In this document: positions 1-7,316 of the stretch, in pieces
Numbering within the stretch: position 1 is the first letter of the stretch
Layout: each line of letters begins with the position of its first letter
Notes under the pieces: generated by a model
Database searches by the model: none
Seen by the model: only the letters and a program-made list of their open reading frames with translations
Told to the model about the DNA's origin: nothing
Made by a program: the position numbers and the translations under genes
From: Moraxellaceae bacterium UBA2477
GTDB taxonomy: Bacteria; Pseudomonadota; Gammaproteobacteria; Pseudomonadales; Moraxellaceae
Assembly: GCA_002342025.1 (NCBI GenBank)
Contig: DDPD01000018.1
Coordinates: 13,673-39,125 of the forward strand
Direction of reading: 5' to 3'
Length of the DNA: 25,453 nt

Positions 1-722
1 TTTGAGCCCACCCAGGTTTTGAACGAGTCCTTGCCGTAAACAATTTTGGCGCGACCTTTCAACAGCGCCTGTAACACATGCGTCGCAATCGCCTCAGGCG
101 GCGTCACCAGATAGTGCTTGGAGAACTCATTCTCTATGCCATCCACTTTACTAATATTGGTCGCGATGCCGCCGGGGTGTACGAGATGAGCCGTCACGCC
201 TGTATCTTGTAGCTCGGCCATAAGTGCCTCGGTATAGCCGCGTACAGCGAATTTGCTGGCGCAGTAATCACCACTAAACGGCGCGCCTACCAGACCAAAA
301 ATGCTGGAGACATTCACCAGTTGGCCACTTCCTGTGGCGAGCATGTGCGGCAGAAAAGCCTGTGTGCCATGCACCACGCCATAGAAATTGATGCGCAGAG
401 TGCGTTCCATGTCGGCAACGGAGAGCTCCCAAACGGGCTTGTTTCCGCCGGCAACACCCGCATTATTAATTACGATATCCACTTGACCAAAGGCGCGCAT
501 CACGTCTTCAGCGAAGCCAAACATAGCCTCCCGATCAGACACGTCAAAGGTGGCACTTAATGTGTCTTTTCCACCATGCAGCGCGACCGTTTCTGCCAAG
601 CTCGCTGCATCAAAATCATTCAGTGCTAAGCGTGCGCCAGCCGCTGCATACACTTTCGCGTAAGCACGTCCCATGCCTGAACCCGCACCGGTAATAACGA
701 CGACTTTATCCTTTAAAGACAT
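1..722 (-). CDS. Short-chain dehydrogenase/reductase (SDR), C-terminus cut by window edge
   Basis: Read on the minus strand from ATG at 722, the frame stays open for 240 codons to base 1, so the gene continues outside the window. It begins MSLKDKVVVITGAGSGMGRA, whose TGxxxGxG motif binds the NAD(P) cofactor. NNAGVAGG follows, then the catalytic Ser in NVSS and the YxxxK pair in YCASK, in the order and spacing of a classical SDR. An AAGGA ribosome site lies 8 bases before the ATG and overlaps the stop of the upstream monooxygenase, so the two genes form an operon. The likely role is NAD(P)-dependent oxidation or reduction of an alcohol or ketone made or used by that monooxygenase. The substrate cannot be read from sequence. 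Confidence 0.93.
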   Translation of the reverse strand, partial: MSLKDKVVVITGAGSGMGRAYAKVYAAAGARLALNDFDAASLAETVALHGGKDTLSATFDVSDREAMFGFAEDVMRAFGQVDIVINNAGVAGGNKPVWELSVADMERTLRINFYGVVHGTQAFLPHMLATGSGQLVNVSSIFGLVGAPFSGDYCASKFAVRGYTEALMAELQDTGVTAHLVHPGGIATNISKVDGIENEFSKHYLVTPPEAIATHVLQALLKGRAKIVYGKDSFKTWVGS

Positions 723-733
723 GTTCGGATTCC

Positions 734-2191
734 TTATGAAAACTGGTGATGCTGCGGTTTGAAGCGATTGGCCATTTGCCGGTAGGTGAAGCTGAAGCCG
801 GGGAACATCGCAATGACGTGACCGCTTTTGGATTGGTACCAGCTATTGCAGCCGCCGGACTTCCATACCGTTTGCTTCATTTCTTCATGGATCATTTGAG
901 TGTAGTTGGCTTCGGCTTCGGGCTTCACTTCAATGGCTTGTTTGCCTGCCTGCTTGAGCGCATCAATACTCTTCATGATGTAGTTCATCTGCGCTTCAAT
1001 GACAAAGATCGCCGAGGTATGGCCGATGCCCGTATTCGGGCCGGTGACCACAAAAAAGTTTGGGAAGCCCGGCATGGTTGTACCTAGATAGGCACGAGGG
1101 AACTCCGCCCATTGCTGCTGAAGTGTGGAGCCGTTGCGCCCAGTCACAGGGTAAGAGATCACACCATCGGTGGCGTCGTAGCCCGTGGAGTAAACAATCA
1201 CATCAAGCGCTATGTCCTGACCATCTTGAGTACGAATACCGGTTGGGGTGATCTCAGCAATGCCGGATTTTTTGGTGTGTAGCGATACGTTATCGCGGCA
1301 CAGGGCAGGGTAAAGCGTGTTCGACAAAATAATGCGCTTGCAACCAATGGTGTACTCCGGCGTGACAGCAGCGCGTAGCTCAGGGTCTTTAATTTGCTTC
1401 TTAAGATGACGTAGCGCGACTTTTTGGGCGAACTGTTTCAGCCCCCAAGATGAGTATTTGAAGCCAATCACACGGGTTTCAAGCTCCCAGTAAATCAGTG
1501 AGCGCAGGGCCTTGTGCAGCGGCTTGATGCCGAGCAGTGTGCGTTGCCAGCCGGAGAATTTACGGTCTGGGCGAGGCATGACCCAGTGAGGTGTGCGCTG
1601 GAATACGTGCAGGTGACCCACTTCAGGCGCGATGGCCGGAATGGCCTGTGCGGCCGAGGCTCCGCTGCCAATAATGGCCACGCGCTTACCTTTCAGGCTG
1701 ACGTCGTGGTCCCAGTGATTGGTATGGAAGGTTGCACCCTGGAAGCTATCGCGACCGGGGAAGTTCGGAATGACTGGCGTGCTTAATGGCCCCGATGCAT
1801 TGATCACAATACGCGCTTCGAATACCCCTTTGGCGCTGGTCTCAATCATCCAACGCTGCTTATCAGCTTGCCAGCGCACCTGCTCAACATTGCAGTTTGT
1901 CTCGGTTCTCTCACGCAGTTTGTACTTATCGATGACGAAGTTCGTGTATTCCTCAAGCTCGGCCTGTTCGACGAACATTTGCGTCCACTTATAAGGCTCA
2001 AAAGAGATGGAGTAGAGCGGTGACTGCACATCAACGGCCGCGCCGGGGTAGCTGTTTTGGCACCAGGTGCCCCCCATGAAGTCGCGACGCTCGAGGATAC
2101 GGAAGTCCGTGATGCCGCGCTTGAGCAAGTTAATGGCTGCACACTGGCCGCCGAAACCGCTGCCAATAATGATGATGTCATGTTGCTGCAT
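734..2191 (-). CDS. Flavin-containing / Baeyer-Villiger-type monooxygenase
   Basis: This 485-residue FAD and NADPH enzyme is expected to insert oxygen into ketones or oxidise heteroatoms. The FAD-binding GSGFGG lies at residues 11-16, followed by GGTW near 40-43. The Baeyer-Villiger fingerprint FxGxxxHxxxWD is exact at 150-161 (F150, G152, H156, W160, D161). The NADPH-binding GSGASA lies near 175-180. The length is somewhat below that of classical type I enzymes and fits the shorter FMO/BVMO group. The start at 2191 has GAGGA 7 bases upstream. Its stop is 11 bases from the SDR start, so they are co-transcribed, and a TetR gene is divergent. The natural substrate (cyclic or aryl ketone, long-chain or steroid compound) is not determined. 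Confidence 0.93.
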   Translation of the reverse strand: MQQHDIIIIGSGFGGQCAAINLLKRGITDFRILERRDFMGGTWCQNSYPGAAVDVQSPLYSISFEPYKWTQMFVEQAELEEYTNFVIDKYKLRERTETNCNVEQVRWQADKQRWMIETSAKGVFEARIVINASGPLSTPVIPNFPGRDSFQGATFHTNHWDHDVSLKGKRVAIIGSGASAAQAIPAIAPEVGHLHVFQRTPHWVMPRPDRKFSGWQRTLLGIKPLHKALRSLIYWELETRVIGFKYSSWGLKQFAQKVALRHLKKQIKDPELRAAVTPEYTIGCKRIILSNTLYPALCRDNVSLHTKKSGIAEITPTGIRTQDGQDIALDVIVYSTGYDATDGVISYPVTGRNGSTLQQQWAEFPRAYLGTTMPGFPNFFVVTGPNTGIGHTSAIFVIEAQMNYIMKSIDALKQAGKQAIEVKPEAEANYTQMIHEEMKQTVWKSGGCNSWYQSKSGHVIAMFPGFSFTYRQMANRFKPQHHQFS

Positions 2192-2230
2192 TGGATATCC
2201 TCGACGATGTATTGCTATCTGATGTTGCGT

Positions 2231-2270
2231 GTTGTCAATTTATATTTGAATACAGTTGTCGTCAAATTAT
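2231..2270. promoter_or_regulatory. Candidate TetR operator / divergent promoter region
   Basis: The AT-rich gap between the monooxygenase and the TetR gene holds a 10-base near-identical direct repeat, GTCAATTTAT at 2234-2243 and GTCAAATTAT at 2261-2270, 27 bases apart. Both are preceded by related TTGT/TCGT bases. A short dyad, TCAA-N7-TTGA, lies at 2235-2249. Position and repeats suit a regulator site for the divergent pair, but no family consensus is matched. Confidence 0.35.
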
Positions 2271-2318
2271 TTTCTTCGTAAGCTTGAGCGCTCTGACGAA
2301 CGGTTGATTGGGCTACTC

Positions 2319-2975
2319 ATGGATGTTCCCGCAAAAACTACTGCCCCTTCGCGTCGCTATGGAGGCGAGGCCTCAGACGTACGCCAAGCGCGTCGCCGTG
2401 CCGCATTTATCGCAGCTGGCTTGACCTTATTCGGTACGGTGGGGTACCGAAAAACCAATATGCGTTCGCTGTGTAAAGCCGCTGGCTTAACCGATCGGTA
2501 TTTTTACGAGTCGTTTGTGGACATGGAGGACTTACTGGAGTCTGTCTATGACGAGCGTATTGGGCTGATGCAGTCTGACGTCCTCGCCGCCATAAACGCG
2601 GTGGAAGAAAAAAGCGATTGGGATGCCATGGTGACGGCAGCGCTTAATGCCCTGTTTAAGTTTGTAGAAGACCCGGTGACAGCACGCGTGGTTTGGTTGG
2701 AGGTCTTAGGAGTCAGCCCACGAATTGACCAGCGTTATGCGGCATCGCTTCAACTTTTTGTGAACTTCCTACAGCAATTAACTCAGCACAACTTTCCAAA
2801 ATGGATACCTGACGATAAGCGATCCAGTTTGGTGTCTCGCGCAGTTGTCAGTGCGGTCAGTGGCTCTGCCGTGAGTTGGTTCTTAAGCAATTATCGGGAG
2901 CCTCGTGATGAGGTCATTTCTGCCTTGAAAATTGTCTTTAATGGCCTACTTTTGCAAGCGAAAATTAGTCAATGA
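2319..2975 (+). CDS. TetR/AcrR-family transcriptional regulator
   Basis: This 218-residue regulator has an N-terminal helix-turn-helix: GYRKTNMRSLCKAAGLTDRY followed by FYESFVDMEDLLESV, the classical TetR pattern of recognition helix then F/Y-x-F-x-x-K/M-E-x-L. The C-terminal two thirds is a helical ligand-binding domain with no recognisable ligand. I chose ATG 2319 because the frame upstream to TTG 2256 encodes residues unlike TetR N-termini and would cover the candidate operator. Neither start has a strong ribosome site. The gene is divergent from the monooxygenase-SDR operon and probably represses it, a common arrangement for catabolic monooxygenases. The inducer is unknown. Confidence 0.9.
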   Translation: MDVPAKTTAPSRRYGGEASDVRQARRRAAFIAAGLTLFGTVGYRKTNMRSLCKAAGLTDRYFYESFVDMEDLLESVYDERIGLMQSDVLAAINAVEEKSDWDAMVTAALNALFKFVEDPVTARVVWLEVLGVSPRIDQRYAASLQLFVNFLQQLTQHNFPKWIPDDKRSSLVSRAVVSAVSGSAVSWFLSNYREPRDEVISALKIVFNGLLLQAKISQ

Positions 2976-3069
2976 CTTAGCAAGTTCTTTCTGATAAAAA
3001 TTAATTGTTCTGTAATGGCTCCAATTAGAAGCCAGCAGTTCAAGGATATTTATTAAAAGGAGCTTTATC

Positions 3070-3387
3070 TTGAAACTATTTCGCACGATCTCTTTGGCTG
3101 CGGGACTTACAACATTATCGGGTTGCGCTATGGTTGGCGCACCTGTGAGCAACGGCGCATTAATCACTAACCTTCGAGGTCCTGGTCACGTAACGACACT
3201 GACTGAGTCACCAAAGCTCGGTACCGGATGCGCGACTAATTTACTGGGTCTCATTGCCATGGGAGATGCATCGATTGATACCGCTAAGCGGTCGGCGCGT
3301 ATTACTGAGGTTTCTTCCGTGGATTACGATTCATTTTCCTTATTGGGTGTATATGCCCGTTTTTGTGTGTTGGTGCGCGGTAAGTAA
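3070..3387 (+). CDS. TRL-family small lipoprotein
   Basis: This 105-residue protein starts at TTG 3070 behind a clear AAGGAG site about 7 bases upstream. A lipoprotein signal peptide ends in the lipobox LSGC with the lipidated Cys at 19. The mature part carries GTGCATNLLGLIAMGDASID and later ITEVSSVDYDSFSLLGVY, which match the TRL (tRNA-associated locus) domain as I know it: Gly/Cys, a GDASI segment and a VDY segment. The function of the family is not established. The protein is expected in the cell envelope. It stands alone between the TetR gene and a strong terminator. Confidence 0.8.
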   Translation: MKLFRTISLAAGLTTLSGCAMVGAPVSNGALITNLRGPGHVTTLTESPKLGTGCATNLLGLIAMGDASIDTAKRSARITEVSSVDYDSFSLLGVYARFCVLVRGK

Positions 3388-3390
3388 CGA

Positions 3391-3422
3391 AAACAGGCGC
3401 TTTAACAAAAGCGCCTGTTTTT
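3391..3422. terminator. Bidirectional rho-independent terminator
   Basis: A perfect 13-bp stem, AAACAGGCGCTTT with AAAGCGCCTGTTT, closes on the loop AACA. It lies between the convergent TRL lipoprotein and membrane hydroxylase genes, with a short T run on each strand, so it probably serves both. Confidence 0.9.
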
Positions 3423-3426
3423 CTCA

Positions 3427-4278
3427 TTAATTTTCTGGTGCCTTAACCGGGCGTCCAGAAAGCACCGTTTCAGCTCGCTTAGAGCGAAATATCGGGTAGA
3501 AAAACTGAATATACCAACGTTCACTGCCTAAGCGACGATCGTCGGGTAGGCCAAAAGCCGGTGGGTAACGCCGAGTGATTAGCGCTGTACCAAAAAGAAT
3601 GTCCCAGAAAAACAGTAAGTTGCCGTAGTTTCCTTGGTAGTGCCCAATGCCGTCATCCTGAGTTAAGGCATGATGGGCATAGTGTGTTGTTGGGGTCGAA
3701 ATCGTGCGCTCTAAAACCCAGGCTAAAGGATGCAACCAACGATGCCGATGCAATGCCTCATCCCATCGTGCCTCTGAGTGAGCGCCCACAATCACGGCCA
3801 TTTTGATGACAGAATAAATCACGTAAATCCAGCCAAACCCTAAGAATACGAGAGCGCCAGAGAGCCACAAACCAGGCATGGCTGCGTAGTAAAAAAAGTT
3901 ATTACGGTAGACAACGCGCACGCCCATATAAGCTGCAGAGTGATGCGCACGATGGAAAGGCCACATCCATGTGCTATGCGACATACGGTGCCACCAGTAC
4001 TGCGTGAGGTCGTCGGCTAGCAGTAGGGTTATGGCCATGGCCCACCACGGCCAATGTGCTAGCGCATCCCGATATTCTGGAAAGTGAAGAGTGCCTAGCC
4101 AGTAGCTGGTGAAAAAGATGGTGGGTACGATCATGATGGGAAAAACAACCATGACCACGGCATCTAGCCATTTATCTTCTTGCGTTGCTTCTTTGGCCCA
4201 AAAGCGACCGCGTTTAAGTTCAATGGCGGCGAATATGACAAAAATGGCCAACACAGCAGCCGCTTGAAGCAGGTTCAT
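3427..4278 (-). CDS. Sterol desaturase / fatty-acid hydroxylase superfamily membrane protein
   Basis: This 283-residue integral membrane di-iron enzyme shows the superfamily's histidine clusters: WWHRMSH (H97, H101), FHRAHH (H109, H112, H113) and HYAHH (H199, H202, H203), plus an H-rich HRHRWLHP near 177-184. Hydrophobic segments near residues 3-18, 42-60, 78-90 and 130-165 fit a polytopic membrane protein. Such enzymes use oxygen to hydroxylate or desaturate lipids, sterols or carotenoids. I chose ATG 4278 because GGAG lies 8 bases before it. A frame reaching ATG 4359 adds 27 basic residues and overlaps the probable katG terminator. The substrate is not determined. Position after katG on the same strand may be coincidence, given the hairpin between them. 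Confidence 0.9.
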   Translation of the reverse strand: MNLLQAAAVLAIFVIFAAIELKRGRFWAKEATQEDKWLDAVVMVVFPIMIVPTIFFTSYWLGTLHFPEYRDALAHWPWWAMAITLLLADDLTQYWWHRMSHSTWMWPFHRAHHSAAYMGVRVVYRNNFFYYAAMPGLWLSGALVFLGFGWIYVIYSVIKMAVIVGAHSEARWDEALHRHRWLHPLAWVLERTISTPTTHYAHHALTQDDGIGHYQGNYGNLLFFWDILFGTALITRRYPPAFGLPDDRRLGSERWYIQFFYPIFRSKRAETVLSGRPVKAPEN

Positions 4279-4359
4279 GTTAAGCACTCCACAGTATTTT
4301 AATTTTAGTTGCTTGGGTACTAAGCGCCGTAGCCTAACGGCACAGGGAATTATTAGCAA

Positions 4360-4388
4360 AGTGGCCCACCACGGAATGGCAGGCCACT
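4360..4388 (-). terminator. Probable katG terminator
   Basis: Just after the katG stop on the minus strand there is a perfect 7-bp inverted repeat (GGCCACT / AGTGGCC as read on the + strand in reverse order) with a 15-base loop. It is followed on the minus strand by TTTGCTAATAATT. The T run is short, so the call is moderate. Confidence 0.45.
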
Positions 4389-4395
4389 GAAGTGA

Positions 4396-6630
4396 CTACT
4401 TTGTTTTCAGATCAAAACGATCCAAATTCATGACTTTAGTCCACGCGCTGGCGAAGTCCTGAACAAACTGCTCATGACCATCTGCTGCTGCATAGACCTC
4501 GGCAATAGCACGCAGCTCAGAACTGGAGCCAAAGGCCAAATCGACTGGCGATGCAGTCCATTTAAGCCTGCCAGTGGTGCGATCTTTGCCCTCGTATAGA
4601 CTTGGCTTCGTTGCGGACTTAGACCACAGCGTATCCATGCTTAGCAAGTTCACAAAAAAGTCATTACTCAAGGTGCCTGGCTTGCTAGTGAGTACGCCTT
4701 GACCTGTGCCATCTGTTCCGGCATCAAGCGCACGCAGACCACCCACCAACACCGTCATTTCAGGCACGGTCAAGGTCAGCATGTTGGCTTTATCGATCAG
4801 TGCAGTGATCGGCGACATGGTGGCTTTCTCCCCGTAATAATTACGGAAGCCGTCGGCCACTGGCTCAAGTGCAGCAAAAGAGCTTACATCCGTTTGTGCT
4901 TGGCTGGCATCAACACGACCCGGCGCAAAGGGCAGTTGTAGCTTATGACCCCCCTGCTTAGCCGCTTGTTCAATGGCAGCATTGCCTCCGAGTACGATCA
5001 AGTCAGCTAGCGAGACCTGCTTGCCACCAACTTTTGCGTTGTTGAATTGCTGCTGTATAGCCTCTAGTTTGACTAAGACATTCGCCAGTTCTGCGGGTTG
5101 ATTAATCGCCCAGTCTTTTTGTGGTGCTAGACGAATACGCGCGCCGTTAGCTCCTCCGCGCATATCGGTACCACGGTAACTTGAGGCTGATGCCCACGCC
5201 GTGCGGATGAGTGCTTGTGGGCTCAAACCGGACGCTAAAATACGGGCTTTCAGCACAGATACATCAGCTGCGCTGATCAGTGCGTATTGACGCTCCGGCA
5301 GTGGATCCTCCCAAAGTAACGTCTCCTTGGGGACTTCAGGCCCGAGGTGTCGCGAGCGGGGTCCCATGTCGCGGTGCGTCAGCTTGTACCAGGCTTTGGC
5401 AAAGGCGAGCTGGTAAGCCGCGGGGTTTTCCTTGAAGTTGAGTGCGATCTTGCGATACGCCGGATCCTCCTTAAGTGCTAAGTCAGTGGTGAACATAATC
5501 GGTGCGTGACGCTTCTTGCTATCGTGGGCGTCCGGCACCAAATTAGCAGCTTGGCCATTGGCTGGAATCCATTGAATGGCACCGGCAGGACTGCGTGACT
5601 GCACCCACTCAAAAGCAAACAGATTGTCTAAGTATTGCGAGGTCCAAGCGATAGGGTTGACGGACCAAGCACCTTCCAATCCACTGGTAACCGTATCGCC
5701 AGCATTACCTTTACCGCAGCGATTTTTCCAACCAAGACCTTGTTCTTCCAAGCCAGCAGCAGCGGGCTCTGCGCCCACGCACTCTTCTGGCTTATGAGCT
5801 CCGTGAGCTTTGCCGAAGGTGTGGCCACCCGCAATCAGAGCCACCGTCTCTTCGTCATTCATGGCCATGCGGCCAAAAGCTTCCCGGATATCTTGCGCCG
5901 CTGCCAGTGGATCAGGCACGCCATTGGGGCCTTCAGGATTCACATAAATAAGCCCCATTTGCACCGCAGCGAGAGGGTTTAATAGTTTCCCACTCTTATC
6001 TCGACGCTCACCGGCCAAAAACTTAGTTTCAGGACCCCAATAAACGAGATCTGGCTCCCAGTCATCTGTGCGCCCGCCGGCAAAGCCGAATGTTTTGAAG
6101 CCCATAGACTCCAGTGCCACATTGCCCGTCAGTACCATGAGGTCAGCCCAAGACAGACTACGACCGTATTTCTGTTTTACCGGCCAGAGCAGGCGACGAG
6201 CTTTATCAAGATTGGCGTTGTCAGGCCAGGAATTCAGCGGCTCGAAGCGTTGCTGGCCACCACCCGCGCCGCCACGGCCGTCGCTCACACGATAGGTCCC
6301 TGCACTATGCCAGGCCATACGAATGAAAAAGGGGCCATAGTGACCGTAGTCGGCGGGCCACCAAGGTTGTGATGTGGTTAGGGTCTTACGGATATCTTGT
6401 TTAACAGCGTTTAGGTCCAACTTCGAGAAAGCACGGGCGTAGTTGAATTTCTCTCCTAGGGGGTTGGATTCAGCGCCATGCTGGCGCAGTGGCGACAGGT
6501 TGATGAGTTCAGGCCACCAGAATTGATTTGACGTGTTGTTACTGGTACTCGCTTGAGCAGTGGTTGGCATGAGCGTCATGCCGCTGAGCGCAATGGCAAT
6601 AGCCAAGGCGTTGATCATGGGTTTACGCAT
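4396..6630 (-). CDS. katG: Exported catalase-peroxidase KatG
   Basis: This 744-residue haem enzyme breaks down hydrogen peroxide by catalase and peroxidase activity. The distal pocket IRMAWHSAGTYR gives R104, W107 and H108. Y229 (in IYVNPEGPNG) and M255 (in RMAMND) complete the Trp-Tyr-Met cross-link needed for catalase activity. The proximal haem ligand H270 lies in GGHTFGKAHG. The degenerate C-terminal peroxidase-like half is also present. A signal peptide, MRKPMINALAIAIALSGMTL then MPTTAQAS, is unusual for KatG, which is normally cytoplasmic. It points to a periplasmic form like the KatP/KatG2 group. The gene is transcribed leftward from an AT-rich promoter, separate from its neighbours. 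Confidence 0.97.
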   Translation of the reverse strand: MRKPMINALAIAIALSGMTLMPTTAQASTSNNTSNQFWWPELINLSPLRQHGAESNPLGEKFNYARAFSKLDLNAVKQDIRKTLTTSQPWWPADYGHYGPFFIRMAWHSAGTYRVSDGRGGAGGGQQRFEPLNSWPDNANLDKARRLLWPVKQKYGRSLSWADLMVLTGNVALESMGFKTFGFAGGRTDDWEPDLVYWGPETKFLAGERRDKSGKLLNPLAAVQMGLIYVNPEGPNGVPDPLAAAQDIREAFGRMAMNDEETVALIAGGHTFGKAHGAHKPEECVGAEPAAAGLEEQGLGWKNRCGKGNAGDTVTSGLEGAWSVNPIAWTSQYLDNLFAFEWVQSRSPAGAIQWIPANGQAANLVPDAHDSKKRHAPIMFTTDLALKEDPAYRKIALNFKENPAAYQLAFAKAWYKLTHRDMGPRSRHLGPEVPKETLLWEDPLPERQYALISAADVSVLKARILASGLSPQALIRTAWASASSYRGTDMRGGANGARIRLAPQKDWAINQPAELANVLVKLEAIQQQFNNAKVGGKQVSLADLIVLGGNAAIEQAAKQGGHKLQLPFAPGRVDASQAQTDVSSFAALEPVADGFRNYYGEKATMSPITALIDKANMLTLTVPEMTVLVGGLRALDAGTDGTGQGVLTSKPGTLSNDFFVNLLSMDTLWSKSATKPSLYEGKDRTTGRLKWTASPVDLAFGSSSELRAIAEVYAAADGHEQFVQDFASAWTKVMNLDRFDLKTK

Positions 6631-6698
6631 GGGTAAGTCCTCGTTCGCTTGAGTGATAACGCAAGATCGACTCTAGTGACTCAGTTATTTATTAGGAA

Positions 6699-6739
6699 AT
6701 TGATTAATTATAATTTATTGATAGTTTTAGTTAATCAAT
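6699..6739 (-). promoter_or_regulatory. katG promoter inside a perfect inverted repeat
   Basis: On the minus strand TTAACT (6729-6734) and a consensus TATAAT (6707-6712) are separated by 16 bases, a good sigma-70 promoter about 75 bases before the katG start. ATTGATTAA (6699-6707) and TTAATCAAT (6731-6739) form a perfect 9-bp inverted repeat whose arms cover the -10 and -35 boxes. This suggests an operator. The right arm lies inside the 3' end of the upstream SRAP-like gene. Confidence 0.55.
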
Positions 6740-7134
6740 TGAATCACGCGAGGCCAGCGCGGTTGCACATGTTGAAATTCGGTTGGTGTGTCGGTAGTCA
6801 CAACATAAACCCGCTGCGCATCGCCCCACGTCGCGAGCAGGCCTTGCAGCACGGCGCCTGCAGGCGCTTTCACCCAGTAGGGCTTGTTCCTTAAGTCGCG
6901 TTCCATGTAGCGGTCCATCACGATTTTTACGGCAACTGGACTGAATCGGCTCCACTTGCCCTCATGGATGGACTCTAAGCGGGCGCATGGACCTTGAAAA
7001 AACGGACTGTCAACACCGTGACGCTCACCCCAACGTATCCACTTGATTGCGCCATCTCGCAGGCGAACGGGTAGGTGAACAGCGGGGTCCCTCCAGAGAT
7101 GCATTTGTCCTTCGTATTCAATGCCGCTGCACAT
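6727..7134 (-). CDS. Short SRAP-like (YedK/HMCES-related) protein
   Basis: This 135-residue protein begins Met-Cys (MCSGIEYEG). In SRAP proteins Cys2 becomes the N-terminal residue that cross-links to abasic DNA. Other landmarks follow in SRAP order: WGER at 35-38, ARLES at 51-55, a conserved acidic residue in RYMERD (E78), the core strand PYWVK...LQGLLATW, VYVVTTDTPTEF, and H122 in HVQPRWPRV, matching the His-x-R-x-P active-site segment. It is shorter than YedK (about 220 residues), and I see no equivalent of the Asn in the YNVAPT motif. I chose ATG 7134 so that Cys is residue 2. ATG 7167 is possible and neither has a strong ribosome site. The assignment is by eye and the biochemical role is uncertain. 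Confidence 0.6.
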   Translation of the reverse strand: MCSGIEYEGQMHLWRDPAVHLPVRLRDGAIKWIRWGERHGVDSPFFQGPCARLESIHEGKWSRFSPVAVKIVMDRYMERDLRNKPYWVKAPAGAVLQGLLATWGDAQRVYVVTTDTPTEFQHVQPRWPRVIQLIN

Positions 7135-7199
7135 GCCTAAATGCCCAGTAGATTCGTCTCTTGGCATCGTAGCGTAGATGCGTTGGCTGGATTTAGTTA

Positions 7200-7290
7200 C
7201 ATAAATAGTTTATTTTAAGATTTAACTTGAAATATAATTTAAATATATATAATTAAAACAATAACTTAAAAATAATACTAAGTGGGTTTC
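7200..7290. promoter_or_regulatory. AT-rich divergent promoter region
   Basis: This block of almost pure A/T lies between the minus-strand SRAP-like gene and the plus-strand lipoprotein gene. On the plus strand TTGAAA (7227-7232) and TATAAT (7248-7253) could form a promoter with a short 15-base spacer. Nothing else is recognisable here. Confidence 0.35.
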
Positions 7291-7316
7291 ATCGCTTTGT
7301 ATTGCAGGATCTATTC

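Noticed and set aside
4279..4359. A 27-residue extension of the membrane hydroxylase
   Set aside because: It is basic and not hydrophobic, overlaps the probable katG terminator, and ATG 4278 has a good ribosome site.
6650..6740. An OxyR box before katG
   Set aside because: An isolated CTAT occurs, but the full ATAG-N7-CTAT pattern with four half-sites is not present.
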